Shown here: in pieces, positions 1 through 10,536 of the stretch
Position numbering within the stretch: the first letter of the stretch is position 1
How the letters are laid out: the number at the start of each line of letters is the position of its first letter
NCBI GenBank assembly: GCA_963727955.1
Contig: CAVSII010000002.1
Location: 186,001-250,000, forward strand
Direction: 5' to 3'
Length of the DNA stretch: 64,000 nucleotides
Source: Bog-756 sp963727955
GTDB taxonomy: Bacteria; Actinomycetota; Acidimicrobiia; Acidimicrobiales; RAAP-2
Position numbers and translations under genes: made by a program
The notes under the pieces: generated by a model
The model's input: only the letters and a program-made list of their open reading frames with translations
What the model was told of the DNA's origin: nothing
The model's database searches: none

Positions 1-1101
1 CGCGAGGTGAGGGACACCTCGCTCAAGGTGCCCCACGGTGAACAGGGGACGGTCATCGACGTGCGGGTGTTCTCCCGCGACGACGCCCACGAGCTCCCGC
101 CCGGGGTCGAGCAGCTGGTCCGGGTGTACGTGGCCCAGAAGCGCAAGATCTCCGAGGGCGACAAGCTGGCCGGACGCCACGGCAACAAGGGTGTCATCTC
201 CAAGATCCTCCCCATCGAGGACATGCCCTTCCAGGCCGACGGGACGCCGGTCGACATCATCCTCAACCCGCTGGGCGTGCCCAGCCGGATGAACGTCGGT
301 CAGGTCCTCGAGTCGCACCTGGGCTATGCCGCCCGCTGGGGCTGGGAGGGCGCCGGCGAGGTGTCACGGACACCCCTCCGGGGCACCGAGACCAAGACCC
401 GTCCGAAGACCGACCCCGCTGTGTGGGTGTCCACCCCGGTGTTCGACGGGGCCCACTGGGACGAGGAGACCGACGCCGGTCGCCACCCCACCATCCAGCA
501 GATCTTCCGCAAGCTCAACCCCGACGGGGTCGACGGTCAGGTCCAGGTGTCCGACGAGGGCAAGTCGGTCCTCTACAACGGGCGCACCGGCGAGGTCTAC
601 GACAACCCGATCTCGGTGGGCTACGTGTACATCCTCAAACTCCACCACCTGGTGGACGACAAGATCCACGCCCGTTCCACCGGTCCGTACTCGATGATCA
701 CCCAGCAGCCGCTGGGTGGGAAGGCCCAGTTCGGTGGCCAGCGGTTCGGGGAGATGGAGGTCTGGGCCCTGGAGGCTTTTGGCGCCGCCTACGCCCTCCA
801 AGAGCTCCTGACCATCAAGTCCGACGACGTGCTCGGTCGGGTGAAGGTCTACGAGGCCATCGTGAAAGGCGAGAACATCCCCGAGCCGGGGATCCCCGAA
901 AGCTTCAAGGTCCTGATCAAAGAGATGCAGTCACTGTGTCTCGATGTCGAGGTCCTGGCGCCGGGGGGAGAAGAGATAGAGATGCGGGAGCTGGACGAAG
1001 ACGTCTTCCGCACAGCCGAAGAACTCGGCATCGACATCAGCCGACCCGAAAGGGGATCGGACGAGGAAGATGCCCGCCGAGCCGCCGAAAGGGGCTTCTA
1101 G
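1..1101 (+). CDS. rpoB: RNA polymerase beta subunit, C-terminal part (cut by window edge)
   Basis: Catalytic beta subunit of RNA polymerase; only the last 366 residues are present and the frame is open from base 1. Conserved blocks are visible: the DKLAGRHGNKGV segment near residue 55, which belongs to the active-centre region, and the YSMITQQPLGGKAQFGGQRFGEMEVWAL block followed by the C-terminal clamp segment. It ends in an acidic tail. The TAG stop abuts the ATG of rpoC, the usual rpoBC operon. Identification is certain; the upstream part lies outside the window. Confidence 0.98.
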   Translation, partial: REVRDTSLKVPHGEQGTVIDVRVFSRDDAHELPPGVEQLVRVYVAQKRKISEGDKLAGRHGNKGVISKILPIEDMPFQADGTPVDIILNPLGVPSRMNVGQVLESHLGYAARWGWEGAGEVSRTPLRGTETKTRPKTDPAVWVSTPVFDGAHWDEETDAGRHPTIQQIFRKLNPDGVDGQVQVSDEGKSVLYNGRTGEVYDNPISVGYVYILKLHHLVDDKIHARSTGPYSMITQQPLGGKAQFGGQRFGEMEVWALEAFGAAYALQELLTIKSDDVLGRVKVYEAIVKGENIPEPGIPESFKVLIKEMQSLCLDVEVLAPGGEEIEMRELDEDVFRTAEELGIDISRPERGSDEEDARRAAERGF

Positions 1102-4100
1102 ATGTTGGATGTCAACGATTTCGATCAGCTGCGCATCGGTCTGGCCACCGCCGACTCCATCAGGGGGTGGTCCAACGGTGAGGTGAAGAAGCCGGAGACC
1201 ATCAACTACCGCACCCTGCGGCCCGAGAAGGACGGCCTCTTCTGCGAGAAGATCTTCGGTCCCACCAAGGACTGGGAGTGCTACTGCGGCAAGTACAAGA
1301 GGGTCCGGTTCCGGGGGATCATCTGCGAGCGCTGCGGGGTCGAGGTCACCCGGTCCAAGGTCCGGCGGGAGCGCATGGGCCACATCGAGCTGGCCGCCCC
1401 GGTGGTCCACATCTGGTACCTGCGGGGCACCCGCAGCTGGCTGGCCTATCTGCTGATGGGCACCGAGGCCCGCGAGGAGCTCAAGGCCAAGCAGCTGGAG
1501 AAGGTCATCTACTTCGCTGCCAACCTGGTCACCTGGGTCGACGAGGCCAAGCGCCACGAGGACCTGCCCGACCTGGAGGCCGAGCTGGGCATCGAGATCG
1601 CCGACATCGAGAAGAAGCGGGACGTCGACATCGACCGCCGGTTCAAGGTGCTCGAGGGCGAACTGGCCGAGCTCGAGAAGTCGGGGGCCAAGGACACCGA
1701 GATCAAGGCCCGCCAGCGCAACGTCGAGAAGGAGATCGCCAGCGCCCGCGAGCGTTACGACAGCGAGATCGAGCTGGCCCAGCGGGCCTTCGACGAGTTC
1801 AAGAGTCTCCACTCGCGCAAGATCCTCGAGGACGAGATGCTCTGGCGCGAACTGCGCATCCGCTACGAGGACTACTTCGAGGGCGGTATGGGGGCCGAGA
1901 CCATCTCGCGGCTCATCGACCGCATCGACCTCGACGCCGAGGAGATCAAGCTGCGCGAGATGATCGACGCGGCCGACGGGCGCAAGCCCCTGTCCGCCCA
2001 GCGTCGCCAGAAGGTCATCAAGCGCCTCAAGATCGTGACCGCCTTCAACCGGCGCGACGAGAACGGGCGGCGGGTCAACGATCCCCGGGCCATGATCCTC
2101 GACTCGGTCCCGGTGATCCCCCCCGACCTGCGCCCCATGGTGCAGCTCGACGGTGGTCGGTTCGCCACCTCGGACCTCAACGACCTCTACCGGCGGGTGA
2201 TCAACCGGAACAACCGGCTCAAGAGGCTGCTCGACCTCGGCGCCCCCGAGATCATCATCAACAACGAGAAGCGCATGCTGCAAGAGGCGGTCGACGCCCT
2301 CTTCGACAACGGTCGGCGCGGCCGGCCGGTCACCGGACCGGGTAACCGTCCGCTCAAGAGCCTGTCGGACATGCTGAAGGGTAAGCAGGGCCGGTTCCGT
2401 CAGAACCTGCTGGGCAAGCGGGTCGACTACTCGGGCCGTTCGGTCATCGTGATCGGACCCACCCTGCAGCTCCACCAGTGCGGTCTGCCCAAGCTGATGG
2501 CCCTCGAGCTGTTCAAGCCGTTCGTGATGAAGCGGCTGGTGGACGCCGAGTACGCCCAGAACATCAAGTCGGCCAAACGGATGGTCGAGCGCCGCCGTCC
2601 CCAGGTGTGGGACGTTCTCGAAGGGGTGATCAAGGAGCATCCGGTCCTTCTCAACCGGGCCCCCACCCTCCACCGTCTGGGTATCCAGGCCTTCGAGCCG
2701 GTGCTGGTCGAAGGCAAGGCCATCCAGGTCCACCCCCTGGTGTGCACCGCCTTCAACGCCGACTTCGACGGGGACCAGATGGCCGTCCACCTGCCCCTGT
2801 CGGCTGAGGCCCAGGCCGAGGCCCGGGTGCTGATGCTGTCGGCCAACAACATCCTCTCGCCGGCCACCGGCCGACCCATCACCGTGCCCACCCAGGACAT
2901 GGTGTTCGGCATCTACTACCTGACCCTGCCCGTCGACGGGGCCAAGGGCGAGGGACGGGTGTTCCGTCACGCCTACGAGGTGGAAACCGCCTTCGACAAC
3001 GGTGACATCGACCTGCAGGCCAAGATCGTCATCCGCCCCGAGGCCGGCTCCCACCTGGCCCGGTCGATCGAGCTGGCCAACGGGGCCGCCACCGACCCCG
3101 AGGCACCGGCGACGGTGGCCACCAACGGCAGCGCCGAGGGAGCCGACGAGGTCCTCCAGCTGGAGACCACGGCCGGCCGGCTCTTCTTCAACACCGCCCT
3201 GCCCGACGGCTACCGCTACATCAACGACATCGTGGGCAAGCGCAACACCCCGATCGGGGTCATCGTGGAGGAGGTGGCGGCCAGCTTCCCGAAGAGCGAA
3301 GTGGCGGCCAGCCTCGACCGGATCAAGGCGCTCGGCTTCCGCTACGCCTCCCAGTCGGGATTGACCATCTCCATCAACGACGTGCGCACCCCGCCGGACA
3401 AGCAGACCATCCTGGACCGCTACGAGAAGGAAGCGGAGAAGGCGGAGGCCCAGTTCAAGCGGGGCATCATCACCGATGACGAGCGGCGCCAGAAGGAGAT
3501 CGAGATCTGGACGTCGGCCAACTCCGAGGTGGGGAAGGCCATGGAGCAGTCGTTGTCCACCATCGCCTTCAACCCCCTGGACATGATGGTCGACTCGGGG
3601 GCCCGGGGGAACAGCCAGCAGATCCGTCAGATCGCCGGCATGAAGGGGCTGGTCTCCAACCCCCGCGGCGAGATGATCCCCCGCCCCATCAAGTCCTCCT
3701 TCCGGGAGGGCCTGTCGGTGCTCGAGTACTTCATCTCGACCCATGGCGCCCGCAAGGGACTGGCCGACACGGCACTGCGTACCGCTGACTCGGGTTACCT
3801 CACCCGGCGACTGGTGGACGTGGCCCAGGAGCTCATCGTCCGTGACGAGGATTGCGGCTCGACCCGGGGCATCTGGATCGAAGGCGTCGTCCCCGACGGT
3901 GCCGGCACCCGTTCCTACCTCGAGACCCGTGTGTACGGGCGGATCACGGCCGAGGCGGTGACCCTCTCGGACAAGTCCAAGATCGAGGCGGGCACCCTTC
4001 TGACCGAGGAGCTGGTCAACCGGCTCCGCGACGATCCCGGGGTCGACCGGATCCGTACCCGCTCGGTGCTGACCTGCGAGGCCGAGCAGGGCATCTGTGC

Positions 4101-5202
4101 GGCCTGCTACGGCCAGTCGCTGGCCACCGGCGAGATGATCGAGCTGGGCGAGGCGGTGGGGGTCATCGCCGCCCAGTCCATCGGCGAGCCGGGAACCCAG
4201 CTGACCATGCGGACCTTCCACACCGGCGGCATCGTGGGTGAGGACATCACCCACGGCCTCCCCCGGGTGGTCGAGCTGTTCGAGGCCCGCACGCCCAAGG
4301 GCGCCGCCGTTCTGGCCCGCCACTCGGGTGTGGCCCGGGTCGAGGAGGACGAGTCCGGCCGTCACGTCACCGTGGTGGCCGACGGTGGGGAGGAGCACAC
4401 CGTGCTGGTGGCCCCGCGGGCCCACCTCGAGGTGAGGGACGGCCAGGACGTGTCGGCCGGGGATGCCCTGGTCGAAGGGCCCAAGGACCCCAAGGAGCTC
4501 CTGGAGGTCAAGGGCATCCGTGAGACCCAGCAGTACCTGGTCGAGGAGGTCCAGAAGGTCTACCGGGACCAGGGCGTGTCCATCCACGACAAGCACATCG
4601 AGCTCATCGTCCGCCAGATGCTCCGTCGGGTCCTGGTGGCCGAGCCGGGGGATGCAACCTTCCTGCCCGGCGAGCGGGTGGACAGTCGTGCCTATGCCGA
4701 GGTCAACCGCCAGCTGGTCCAGGACGGCCAGCGGCCGGCCGAGGGCCGGCCCGAGCTGATGGGCATCACCAAGGCCTCGTTGGCCACCGACAGCTGGCTG
4801 TCGGCCGCCTCCTTCCAGGAGACGACCCGTGTGCTGACCGAGGCGGCCATCGAGGGCAAGTCGGATCAGCTGTTCGGCCTCAAGGAGAACATCATCATCG
4901 GCAAGCTGATCCCCGCCGGTTCGGGCATGGAGCGCTACCGGGACATCCAGCTGGACATGCCTGGAGCCGAGGCCATGCCCTTCTGGGCGCTCGGTTCGGA
5001 GGGCGACGCCGGCACCGAGGACCTGGCCGCCTGGCTGCGGGACACCGGTGGCGACGCGTCCCTCGGAGGGTTCAGCTCCGACATCGACGCCAGCTGGCTG
5101 GGTGCCGTGCCCGGGTCCGAGGACCTGGCCGACGGGTCGCCCGACTTCGGGGGAGCGGACGCACCGGCGGCCGAGGACGGTCCGGTCGAAGCCGGGGCCT
5201 GA
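1102..5202 (+). CDS. rpoC: RNA polymerase beta' subunit
   Basis: Full-length beta' subunit, 1366 residues. The N-terminal zinc site is C60, C62, C75, C78; the second is C918, C992, C999, C1002. The catalytic Mg motif NADFDGD covers residues 552-558 (D554, D556, D558). Residues about 154-234 form a charged coiled-coil insert, the lineage-specific insertion known from actinobacterial beta', which is a main reason for placing the organism there. A Gly/Ala/Asp-rich tail of about 70 residues follows the conserved C-terminus. The start is fixed by direct abutment to the rpoB stop. Confidence 0.99.
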   Translation: MLDVNDFDQLRIGLATADSIRGWSNGEVKKPETINYRTLRPEKDGLFCEKIFGPTKDWECYCGKYKRVRFRGIICERCGVEVTRSKVRRERMGHIELAAPVVHIWYLRGTRSWLAYLLMGTEAREELKAKQLEKVIYFAANLVTWVDEAKRHEDLPDLEAELGIEIADIEKKRDVDIDRRFKVLEGELAELEKSGAKDTEIKARQRNVEKEIASARERYDSEIELAQRAFDEFKSLHSRKILEDEMLWRELRIRYEDYFEGGMGAETISRLIDRIDLDAEEIKLREMIDAADGRKPLSAQRRQKVIKRLKIVTAFNRRDENGRRVNDPRAMILDSVPVIPPDLRPMVQLDGGRFATSDLNDLYRRVINRNNRLKRLLDLGAPEIIINNEKRMLQEAVDALFDNGRRGRPVTGPGNRPLKSLSDMLKGKQGRFRQNLLGKRVDYSGRSVIVIGPTLQLHQCGLPKLMALELFKPFVMKRLVDAEYAQNIKSAKRMVERRRPQVWDVLEGVIKEHPVLLNRAPTLHRLGIQAFEPVLVEGKAIQVHPLVCTAFNADFDGDQMAVHLPLSAEAQAEARVLMLSANNILSPATGRPITVPTQDMVFGIYYLTLPVDGAKGEGRVFRHAYEVETAFDNGDIDLQAKIVIRPEAGSHLARSIELANGAATDPEAPATVATNGSAEGADEVLQLETTAGRLFFNTALPDGYRYINDIVGKRNTPIGVIVEEVAASFPKSEVAASLDRIKALGFRYASQSGLTISINDVRTPPDKQTILDRYEKEAEKAEAQFKRGIITDDERRQKEIEIWTSANSEVGKAMEQSLSTIAFNPLDMMVDSGARGNSQQIRQIAGMKGLVSNPRGEMIPRPIKSSFREGLSVLEYFISTHGARKGLADTALRTADSGYLTRRLVDVAQELIVRDEDCGSTRGIWIEGVVPDGAGTRSYLETRVYGRITAEAVTLSDKSKIEAGTLLTEELVNRLRDDPGVDRIRTRSVLTCEAEQGICAACYGQSLATGEMIELGEAVGVIAAQSIGEPGTQLTMRTFHTGGIVGEDITHGLPRVVELFEARTPKGAAVLARHSGVARVEEDESGRHVTVVADGGEEHTVLVAPRAHLEVRDGQDVSAGDALVEGPKDPKELLEVKGIRETQQYLVEEVQKVYRDQGVSIHDKHIELIVRQMLRRVLVAEPGDATFLPGERVDSRAYAEVNRQLVQDGQRPAEGRPELMGITKASLATDSWLSAASFQETTRVLTEAAIEGKSDQLFGLKENIIIGKLIPAGSGMERYRDIQLDMPGAEAMPFWALGSEGDAGTEDLAAWLRDTGGDASLGGFSSDIDASWLGAVPGSEDLADGSPDFGGADAPAAEDGPVEAGA

Positions 5203-5211
5203 CACCCCGAC

Positions 5212-5235
5212 GGGCGGCCGGCCGGAGGGCCGCCC
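5212..5235 (+). terminator. Stem-loop after rpoC, possible attenuator or terminator
   Basis: Ten bases after the rpoC stop, GGGCGGCC (5212-5219) pairs perfectly with GGCCGCCC (5228-5235) around an 8-nt loop. No U-tract follows, as is common in GC-rich actinobacteria. It lies between rpoBC and the rpsL promoter, so partial termination is plausible but unproven. Confidence 0.4.
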
Positions 5236-5296
5236 CGACGGTGGGTCGCGTACCGACGGTTGGGCTCTGCCGGTAGGCTGGGCGGGCTCACCGCTC

Positions 5297-5325
5297 TTGC
5301 CCCCTGGACAGGCATGCCGTAGTGT
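5297..5325 (+). promoter_or_regulatory. Promoter upstream of rpsL
   Basis: TTGCCC (5297-5302) and TAGTGT (5320-5325) are separated by exactly 17 bases, fitting a housekeeping sigma-70-type promoter. The predicted transcription start near 5332 gives a leader of about 95 nt before rpsL. The same -35 hexamer recurs before rplM. Confidence 0.55.
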
Positions 5326-5425
5326 GGACACCTTGCGGCTACGCGTCGCGGGTGGACCACGTCCGACCGCGGGATGCGTGAGCAAGTCCTGAAGTCTCCC
5401 TGCAGTTCCGACCCAGAGGTAACGC

Positions 5426-5797
5426 GTGCCCACGATTTCCCAGCTCGTCCGCAAGGGGCGGGCCACCAAACCGACCAAGTCGAAGACCCCCGCCCTGCGG
5501 GGAGCCCCCCAACGCCGGGGTGTCTGCACGCGCGTGTACACCCACACCCCGAAGAAGCCCAACTCGGCGCTGCGCAAGGTGGCCCGGGTCCGGCTGACCA
5601 GCGGCCTGGAGGTGACCGCCTACATCCCGGGCGAGGGTCACAACCTCCAGGAGCACTCGATCGTGCTGGTCCGCGGGGGCAGGGTCAAGGACCTCCCCGG
5701 TGTCCGCTACAAGGTCATCCGGGGGACACTCGACGCCTCCGGCGTGCGCGAACGCAACCAGGCCCGCAGCCGCTACGGCGCCAAGAAGGAGTCCTGA
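5426..5797 (+). CDS. rpsL: 30S ribosomal protein S12
   Basis: S12 of the decoding centre, 123 residues, normal length. The GTG start follows AGAGG in the leader. The decoding loops are intact: TPKKPNSALRK has the lysine whose mutation gives streptomycin resistance in other bacteria, and GRVKDLPGVRYK is the second loop, so a streptomycin-sensitive allele is expected. First gene of the str cluster, one base before rpsG, with its own predicted promoter. Confidence 0.98.
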   Translation: MPTISQLVRKGRATKPTKSKTPALRGAPQRRGVCTRVYTHTPKKPNSALRKVARVRLTSGLEVTAYIPGEGHNLQEHSIVLVRGGRVKDLPGVRYKVIRGTLDASGVRERNQARSRYGAKKES

Positions 5798-5798
5798 C

Positions 5799-6269
5799 GT
5801 GCCCCGCAAAGGACCGGCTGTACGCCGCGAGCTCATGCCCGACCCCGTCTACCACTCGGTGCTGGTCACCCAGGTGGTCAACCGGGTACTGAGCCGGGGC
5901 AAGCGCACCCTGGCCGAACGGATCGTCTACGACGCCCTGGCCGACGTGGCCGAAAAGTCGGGCAACGATCCGGTGGCGGTGCTGAAGAAGGCGGTGGAGA
6001 ACACCCGCCCCGAGCTCGAGGTCCGGAGTCGTCGGGTCGGAGGAGCCACCTACCAGGTCCCCGTCGAGGTCCGTCCCCGACGGGCCACCACCCTGTCCAT
6101 CCGGTGGCTGGTGGGCTACTCACAGCAGCGTCGCGAGAAGACGATGGCCGAGCGCCTGTCCAACGAGATACGCGACGCGGCCAATGGCATCGGCGCCGCC
6201 GCCAAGCGCCGCGAAGATCTGCACAAGATGGCCGAATCCAACAAGGCCTTCGCCCACTACCGCTGGTAG
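5799..6269 (+). CDS. rpsG: 30S ribosomal protein S7
   Basis: S7 nucleates assembly of the 30S head by binding 16S rRNA; 156 residues, the usual length. The GTG start is chosen because it lies one base after the rpsL stop and gives the canonical N-terminus MPRKGPAVRRE. The C-terminal end HKMAESNKAFAHYRW is typical. Co-transcribed with rpsL and probably fusA, 69 bases downstream. Confidence 0.98.
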   Translation: MPRKGPAVRRELMPDPVYHSVLVTQVVNRVLSRGKRTLAERIVYDALADVAEKSGNDPVAVLKKAVENTRPELEVRSRRVGGATYQVPVEVRPRRATTLSIRWLVGYSQQRREKTMAERLSNEIRDAANGIGAAAKRREDLHKMAESNKAFAHYRW

Positions 6270-6338
6270 GAGGGGCTCCGCCCCCCGCCGGCCGGCGGCG
6301 AGAACGACACACGAGCACGACCCGAGAGCTGAAGGAAC

Positions 6339-8435
6339 ATGGCTGAAGCGAGCACCCGCCACCACCCCCTGGCCAAGACCCGCAACATAGGGATCATGGC
6401 CCATATCGACGCGGGCAAGACCACCACCACCGAGCGCATCCTCTACTACACCGGCAAGAACTACAAGATCGGTGAGGTCCACGAGGGGGCGGCCACCATG
6501 GACTGGATGGTCCAGGAGCAGGAGCGGGGGATCACCATCACCTCCGCCGCTACCACCTGCATGTGGCGGGACACAGTCATCAACATCATCGACACCCCCG
6601 GCCACGTCGACTTCACCGTCGAGGTCGAGCGCTCGCTGCGGGTGCTCGACGGCGCAGTGGCGGTGTTCGACGCGGTGGCCGGGGTGGAGCCCCAGACCGA
6701 GACGGTGTGGCGCCAGGCCAACAAATACGAGGTCCCCCGGATCTGCTTCATCAACAAGATGGACCGGACCGGAGCCAACTTCGACCAGTGCGTGGAGATG
6801 ATCCGCGACCGCCTCGACTGCGTCACCGCCGTGGTCCAGCTGCCCATCGGGGCCGAAGGGGAGTTCCGGGGGGTGGTGGACCTCGTCCACATGCGGGCCC
6901 TGGTGTGGGACGACGGCATGGGTGAGGAGTGGCGGGAAGAGGAGATTCCGGCGGCCATGAAGGCGGTGGCCGAGGAGGCCCACCACCAGCTCATCGATGT
7001 GGTCTCCAACCACGACGACACCATCATGGAGAAGTACCTGGGGGACGAGGAGATCACGCCCGAGGACCTGGAAAGGGCCCTGCGGACGGTGACCCTGGGC
7101 AGCTACGCCGTCCCCATCCTGTGCGGTTCGGCCTTCAAGAACAAGGGCGTCCAGCCCATGCTCGACGCCGTGGTCGACTACCTGCCCAGTCCCCTGGACA
7201 TTCCCCCGACCATGGGCACCGTCCCCCGCAAGGAGGGGGTCACCGTCGAGCGCCCCCCGGACGACAGCGCCCCTTTTTCGGCCCTGGCCTTCAAGATCAT
7301 GACCGATCCCTACGTGGGGAAGCTCACCTACCTGCGGGTCTACTCGGGCACCCTGACCAAGGGGTCGGGCGTCATCAACTCGACCAAGGACCGCAAGGAG
7401 CGGGTGGGGCGCATCCTCCAAATGCACGCCAACTCCCGCGAGGACCTCGACGTCACCTACGCCGGCGACATTGTGGCCGCGGTGGGGCTCAAGCAGACCA
7501 CCACCGGCGACACCCTCTGCGACCCCGACAACCAGGTGGTCCTCGAGTCGCTGACCTTCCCGGAGCCGGTCATCCACGTGGCCGTCGAGCCCAAGACCAA
7601 GGTGGACCAGGACAAGCTGGGCAAGGCCCTCTTCTCGCTGTCCGAGGAGGACCCGACCTTCCGGGTGCAGTCCGACGAGGAGACCGGCCAGACGGTCATC
7701 TCGGGGATGGGCGAGCTCCATCTCGAGGTGCTGGTCGACCGGATGCTGCGTGAGTTCAACGTGGATGCCAACGTGGGCAAGCCCCAGGTGGCCTACCGCG
7801 AGACGGTGCGCAAGAAGGTGGAGAAGGTCGAGCTCCGCTACGTCCGCCAGACCGGCGGTAAGGGCCAGTACGGGCACGTGGTCATCACCCTGGAGCCGAC
7901 AGGCCCCGGGGGCGGCTACGAGTTTGTCGACAAGATCAGCGGCGGGGTGATCCCGAAGGAGTACATCCCCTCGGTTGACCAGGGCATCCGCGAGTCGATC
8001 ACCTCGGGGGTGTTAGCCGGCTACCCCACCGTGGACATCAAGGTGACCCTGACCTACGGCTCCTTCCACGATGTGGACTCCTCGGAGATGGCCTTCAAGA
8101 TCGCCGGGTCGATGGCCATCAAGAAGGCGGCCGCCCTGGCCGACCCGGTCCTACTCGAACCGGTGATGGCCGTGGAGGTGACCACCCCCGAGGACTACAT
8201 GGGCGACGTGATCGGCGACCTTTCCTCTCGCCGGGGCAAGGTCGAAGGTATGGAGCAGAGAGGCAACAGTCACATCGTGCGTGCCCAGGTACCACTGAGC
8301 GACATGTTCGGCTACGCTACCGACCTGCGTTCGCGCACCCAGGGCCGAGCCACCTACACCATGCAGTTCCAGGCCTACAACGAGGTCCCCGAGTCGATCG
8401 CCAAGGAGATCATCGCCAAGGCGCGAGGCGAGTAG
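6339..8435 (+). CDS. fusA: Elongation factor G
   Basis: Translocation GTPase, 698 residues. The G-domain motifs are intact: AHIDAGKTTTTER (P-loop, about residues 18-30), the switch I segment ERGITITSAAT, DTPGHVDF (G3) and NKMD (G4). Domain IV and V sequences follow and end in the usual AKEII segment. The ATG is preceded by GAAGGAAC. Standard str-operon position between rpsG and tuf. Confidence 0.98.
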   Translation: MAEASTRHHPLAKTRNIGIMAHIDAGKTTTTERILYYTGKNYKIGEVHEGAATMDWMVQEQERGITITSAATTCMWRDTVINIIDTPGHVDFTVEVERSLRVLDGAVAVFDAVAGVEPQTETVWRQANKYEVPRICFINKMDRTGANFDQCVEMIRDRLDCVTAVVQLPIGAEGEFRGVVDLVHMRALVWDDGMGEEWREEEIPAAMKAVAEEAHHQLIDVVSNHDDTIMEKYLGDEEITPEDLERALRTVTLGSYAVPILCGSAFKNKGVQPMLDAVVDYLPSPLDIPPTMGTVPRKEGVTVERPPDDSAPFSALAFKIMTDPYVGKLTYLRVYSGTLTKGSGVINSTKDRKERVGRILQMHANSREDLDVTYAGDIVAAVGLKQTTTGDTLCDPDNQVVLESLTFPEPVIHVAVEPKTKVDQDKLGKALFSLSEEDPTFRVQSDEETGQTVISGMGELHLEVLVDRMLREFNVDANVGKPQVAYRETVRKKVEKVELRYVRQTGGKGQYGHVVITLEPTGPGGGYEFVDKISGGVIPKEYIPSVDQGIRESITSGVLAGYPTVDIKVTLTYGSFHDVDSSEMAFKIAGSMAIKKAAALADPVLLEPVMAVEVTTPEDYMGDVIGDLSSRRGKVEGMEQRGNSHIVRAQVPLSDMFGYATDLRSRTQGRATYTMQFQAYNEVPESIAKEIIAKARGE

Positions 8436-8517
8436 GGGACGTGCGCCAGAAGTCGTAACCGCAGGACCCAACGTCACCGCAGTACCCAATGAGCAGTATC
8501 CAATGAGCAACAACAGT

Positions 8518-8609
8518 CCGGTCCAGCCGTTTGCATCTGATGCGGATGGACCGGCTGAGCAGTCGTAATCGATACATGAGGAGAGACGACAGGCAACCGC
8601 CTGCGTCGT
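8518..8609 (+). promoter_or_regulatory. Structured leader of tuf, two hairpins
   Basis: The 222-base fusA-tuf gap contains two inverted repeats. CCGGTCCA (8518-8525) pairs with TGGACCGG (8547-8554) and encloses GCATC-T-GATGC. ACGAC-AGGC (8586-8594) pairs with GCCT-gc-GTCGT (8599-8609) around an AACC loop. A near-exact 13-base direct repeat (TAYCCAATGAGCA) lies upstream at about 8483-8510. No convincing -35/-10 pair was found. A tuf-specific control region is likely, as tuf often has its own promoter in actinobacteria. Confidence 0.4.
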
Positions 8610-8657
8610 GGCGGGCCCGAGGGGGCACCGTCCGAGATTAGGAGCATTACCCCACCC

Positions 8658-9845
<1,188 letters not shown>

Positions 9846-9889
9846 CTCCCCGAGCTGTTCGAAGAACCCCAGGGAAGGACGCCGTACCC

Positions 9890-10219
9890 ATGGCCGCAGA
9901 AGGCCCCCGACAGAAGATCCGGATCAGGCTCAAGGCCTATGACCACGAGATCCTCGACCAGTCGACCGAAAAGATCGTCCAGACGGTGCTCCGGACCCAG
10001 GCCAAGGTGCTGGGCCCGGTGCCCCTGCCCACCGAGAAGCACCGCTACACGGTGATCCGGTCGCCCCACAAGTACAAGGACAGCCGCGAGCACTTCGAGA
10101 TGAGGGTGCACAAGCGACTGGTCGACATCGTGGAGCACACCCCGAAGACGGTGGACTCACTCCAGAGGCTCGATCTGCCGGCCGGCGTGGACATCGAGAT
10201 CAAGATCCAGACCGTCTAG
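9890..10219 (+). CDS. rpsJ: 30S ribosomal protein S10
   Basis: S10 of the 30S head, also the transcription antitermination partner NusE; 109 residues, slightly longer than usual because of a short N-terminal MAAEGPR extension. Core motifs RIRLKAYDHEILD and RSPHKYKDSREHFEMR are present. AGGGAAGGA precedes the ATG. Unlike the classical S10 operon it is separated from rplC by 317 bases containing a new promoter, so it probably belongs to the fusA-tuf transcript. Confidence 0.97.
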   Translation: MAAEGPRQKIRIRLKAYDHEILDQSTEKIVQTVLRTQAKVLGPVPLPTEKHRYTVIRSPHKYKDSREHFEMRVHKRLVDIVEHTPKTVDSLQRLDLPAGVDIEIKIQTV

Positions 10220-10245
10220 CCGGCTCTCCCGCCGGCCGGGGGGCG

Positions 10246-10274
10246 TTGTTCCCGCCGGCCGGATGGTATATAGT
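10246..10274 (+). promoter_or_regulatory. Promoter of the S10 operon (rplC)
   Basis: TTGTTC (10246-10251) and TATAGT (10269-10274) are separated by 17 bases, one of the best sigma-70-type matches in the window. The predicted start near 10281 lies just before a GGCCCG-ATTT-CGGGCC hairpin. A GCCGGC-N6-GCCGGC inverted repeat (10219-10236) directly after rpsJ may terminate the upstream transcript. Confidence 0.65.
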
Positions 10275-10280
10275 CGCCGG

Positions 10281-10536
10281 TCGGCCCGATTTCGGGCCAC
10301 ACAAGATCGAGAGACAGCAAAGACGTGTCCGAGCGCCCGCGGCGTGTCCACGGGGACCTCGGACCAAACCAGGCGAGCGCTCCGCTCGGGTTTCTTCCGA
10401 GCGGAGCGTCTGCGTGCAAGCCATTCCAGTCGGACCGTCCGGCCATGTACCGGGCCCGGTGGTTCGAGCAGTTGTCAGATGAGAATCGGCGCCGGTCGGC
10501 GTCGCAATGAGTTGCGAATCGAGACGGAGAGCTCCA
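10281..10536 (+). promoter_or_regulatory. Structured 5' leader of rplC, candidate ribosomal-protein regulatory RNA
   Basis: About 256 nt between the promoter and rplC with no credible ORF. Perfect elements in order: hairpin 10283-10298 (6 bp); a three-way junction with P1 GTCCGAG/CTCGGAC (10327-10333 with 10358-10364), P2 CGCC/GGCG (10334-10344) and P3 GTCC/GGAC (10346-10357); a perfect 12-bp hairpin with 7-nt loop at 10378-10408; and TCGCAA-TGAG-TTGCGA at 10502-10517 just before the ribosome-binding site, which lies in the palindrome GGAGAGCTCC (10526-10535). Autogenous control by an S10-operon protein such as L4 is the obvious hypothesis. Confidence 0.55.

Noticed and set aside
931..5577. 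A 1548-codon open frame on the minus strand opposite rpoC
   Set aside because: It is the codon-phase shadow of very GC-rich rpoC and rpsL: composed of Gly, His, Leu, Val and Asp, without motifs, and it crosses a promoter.
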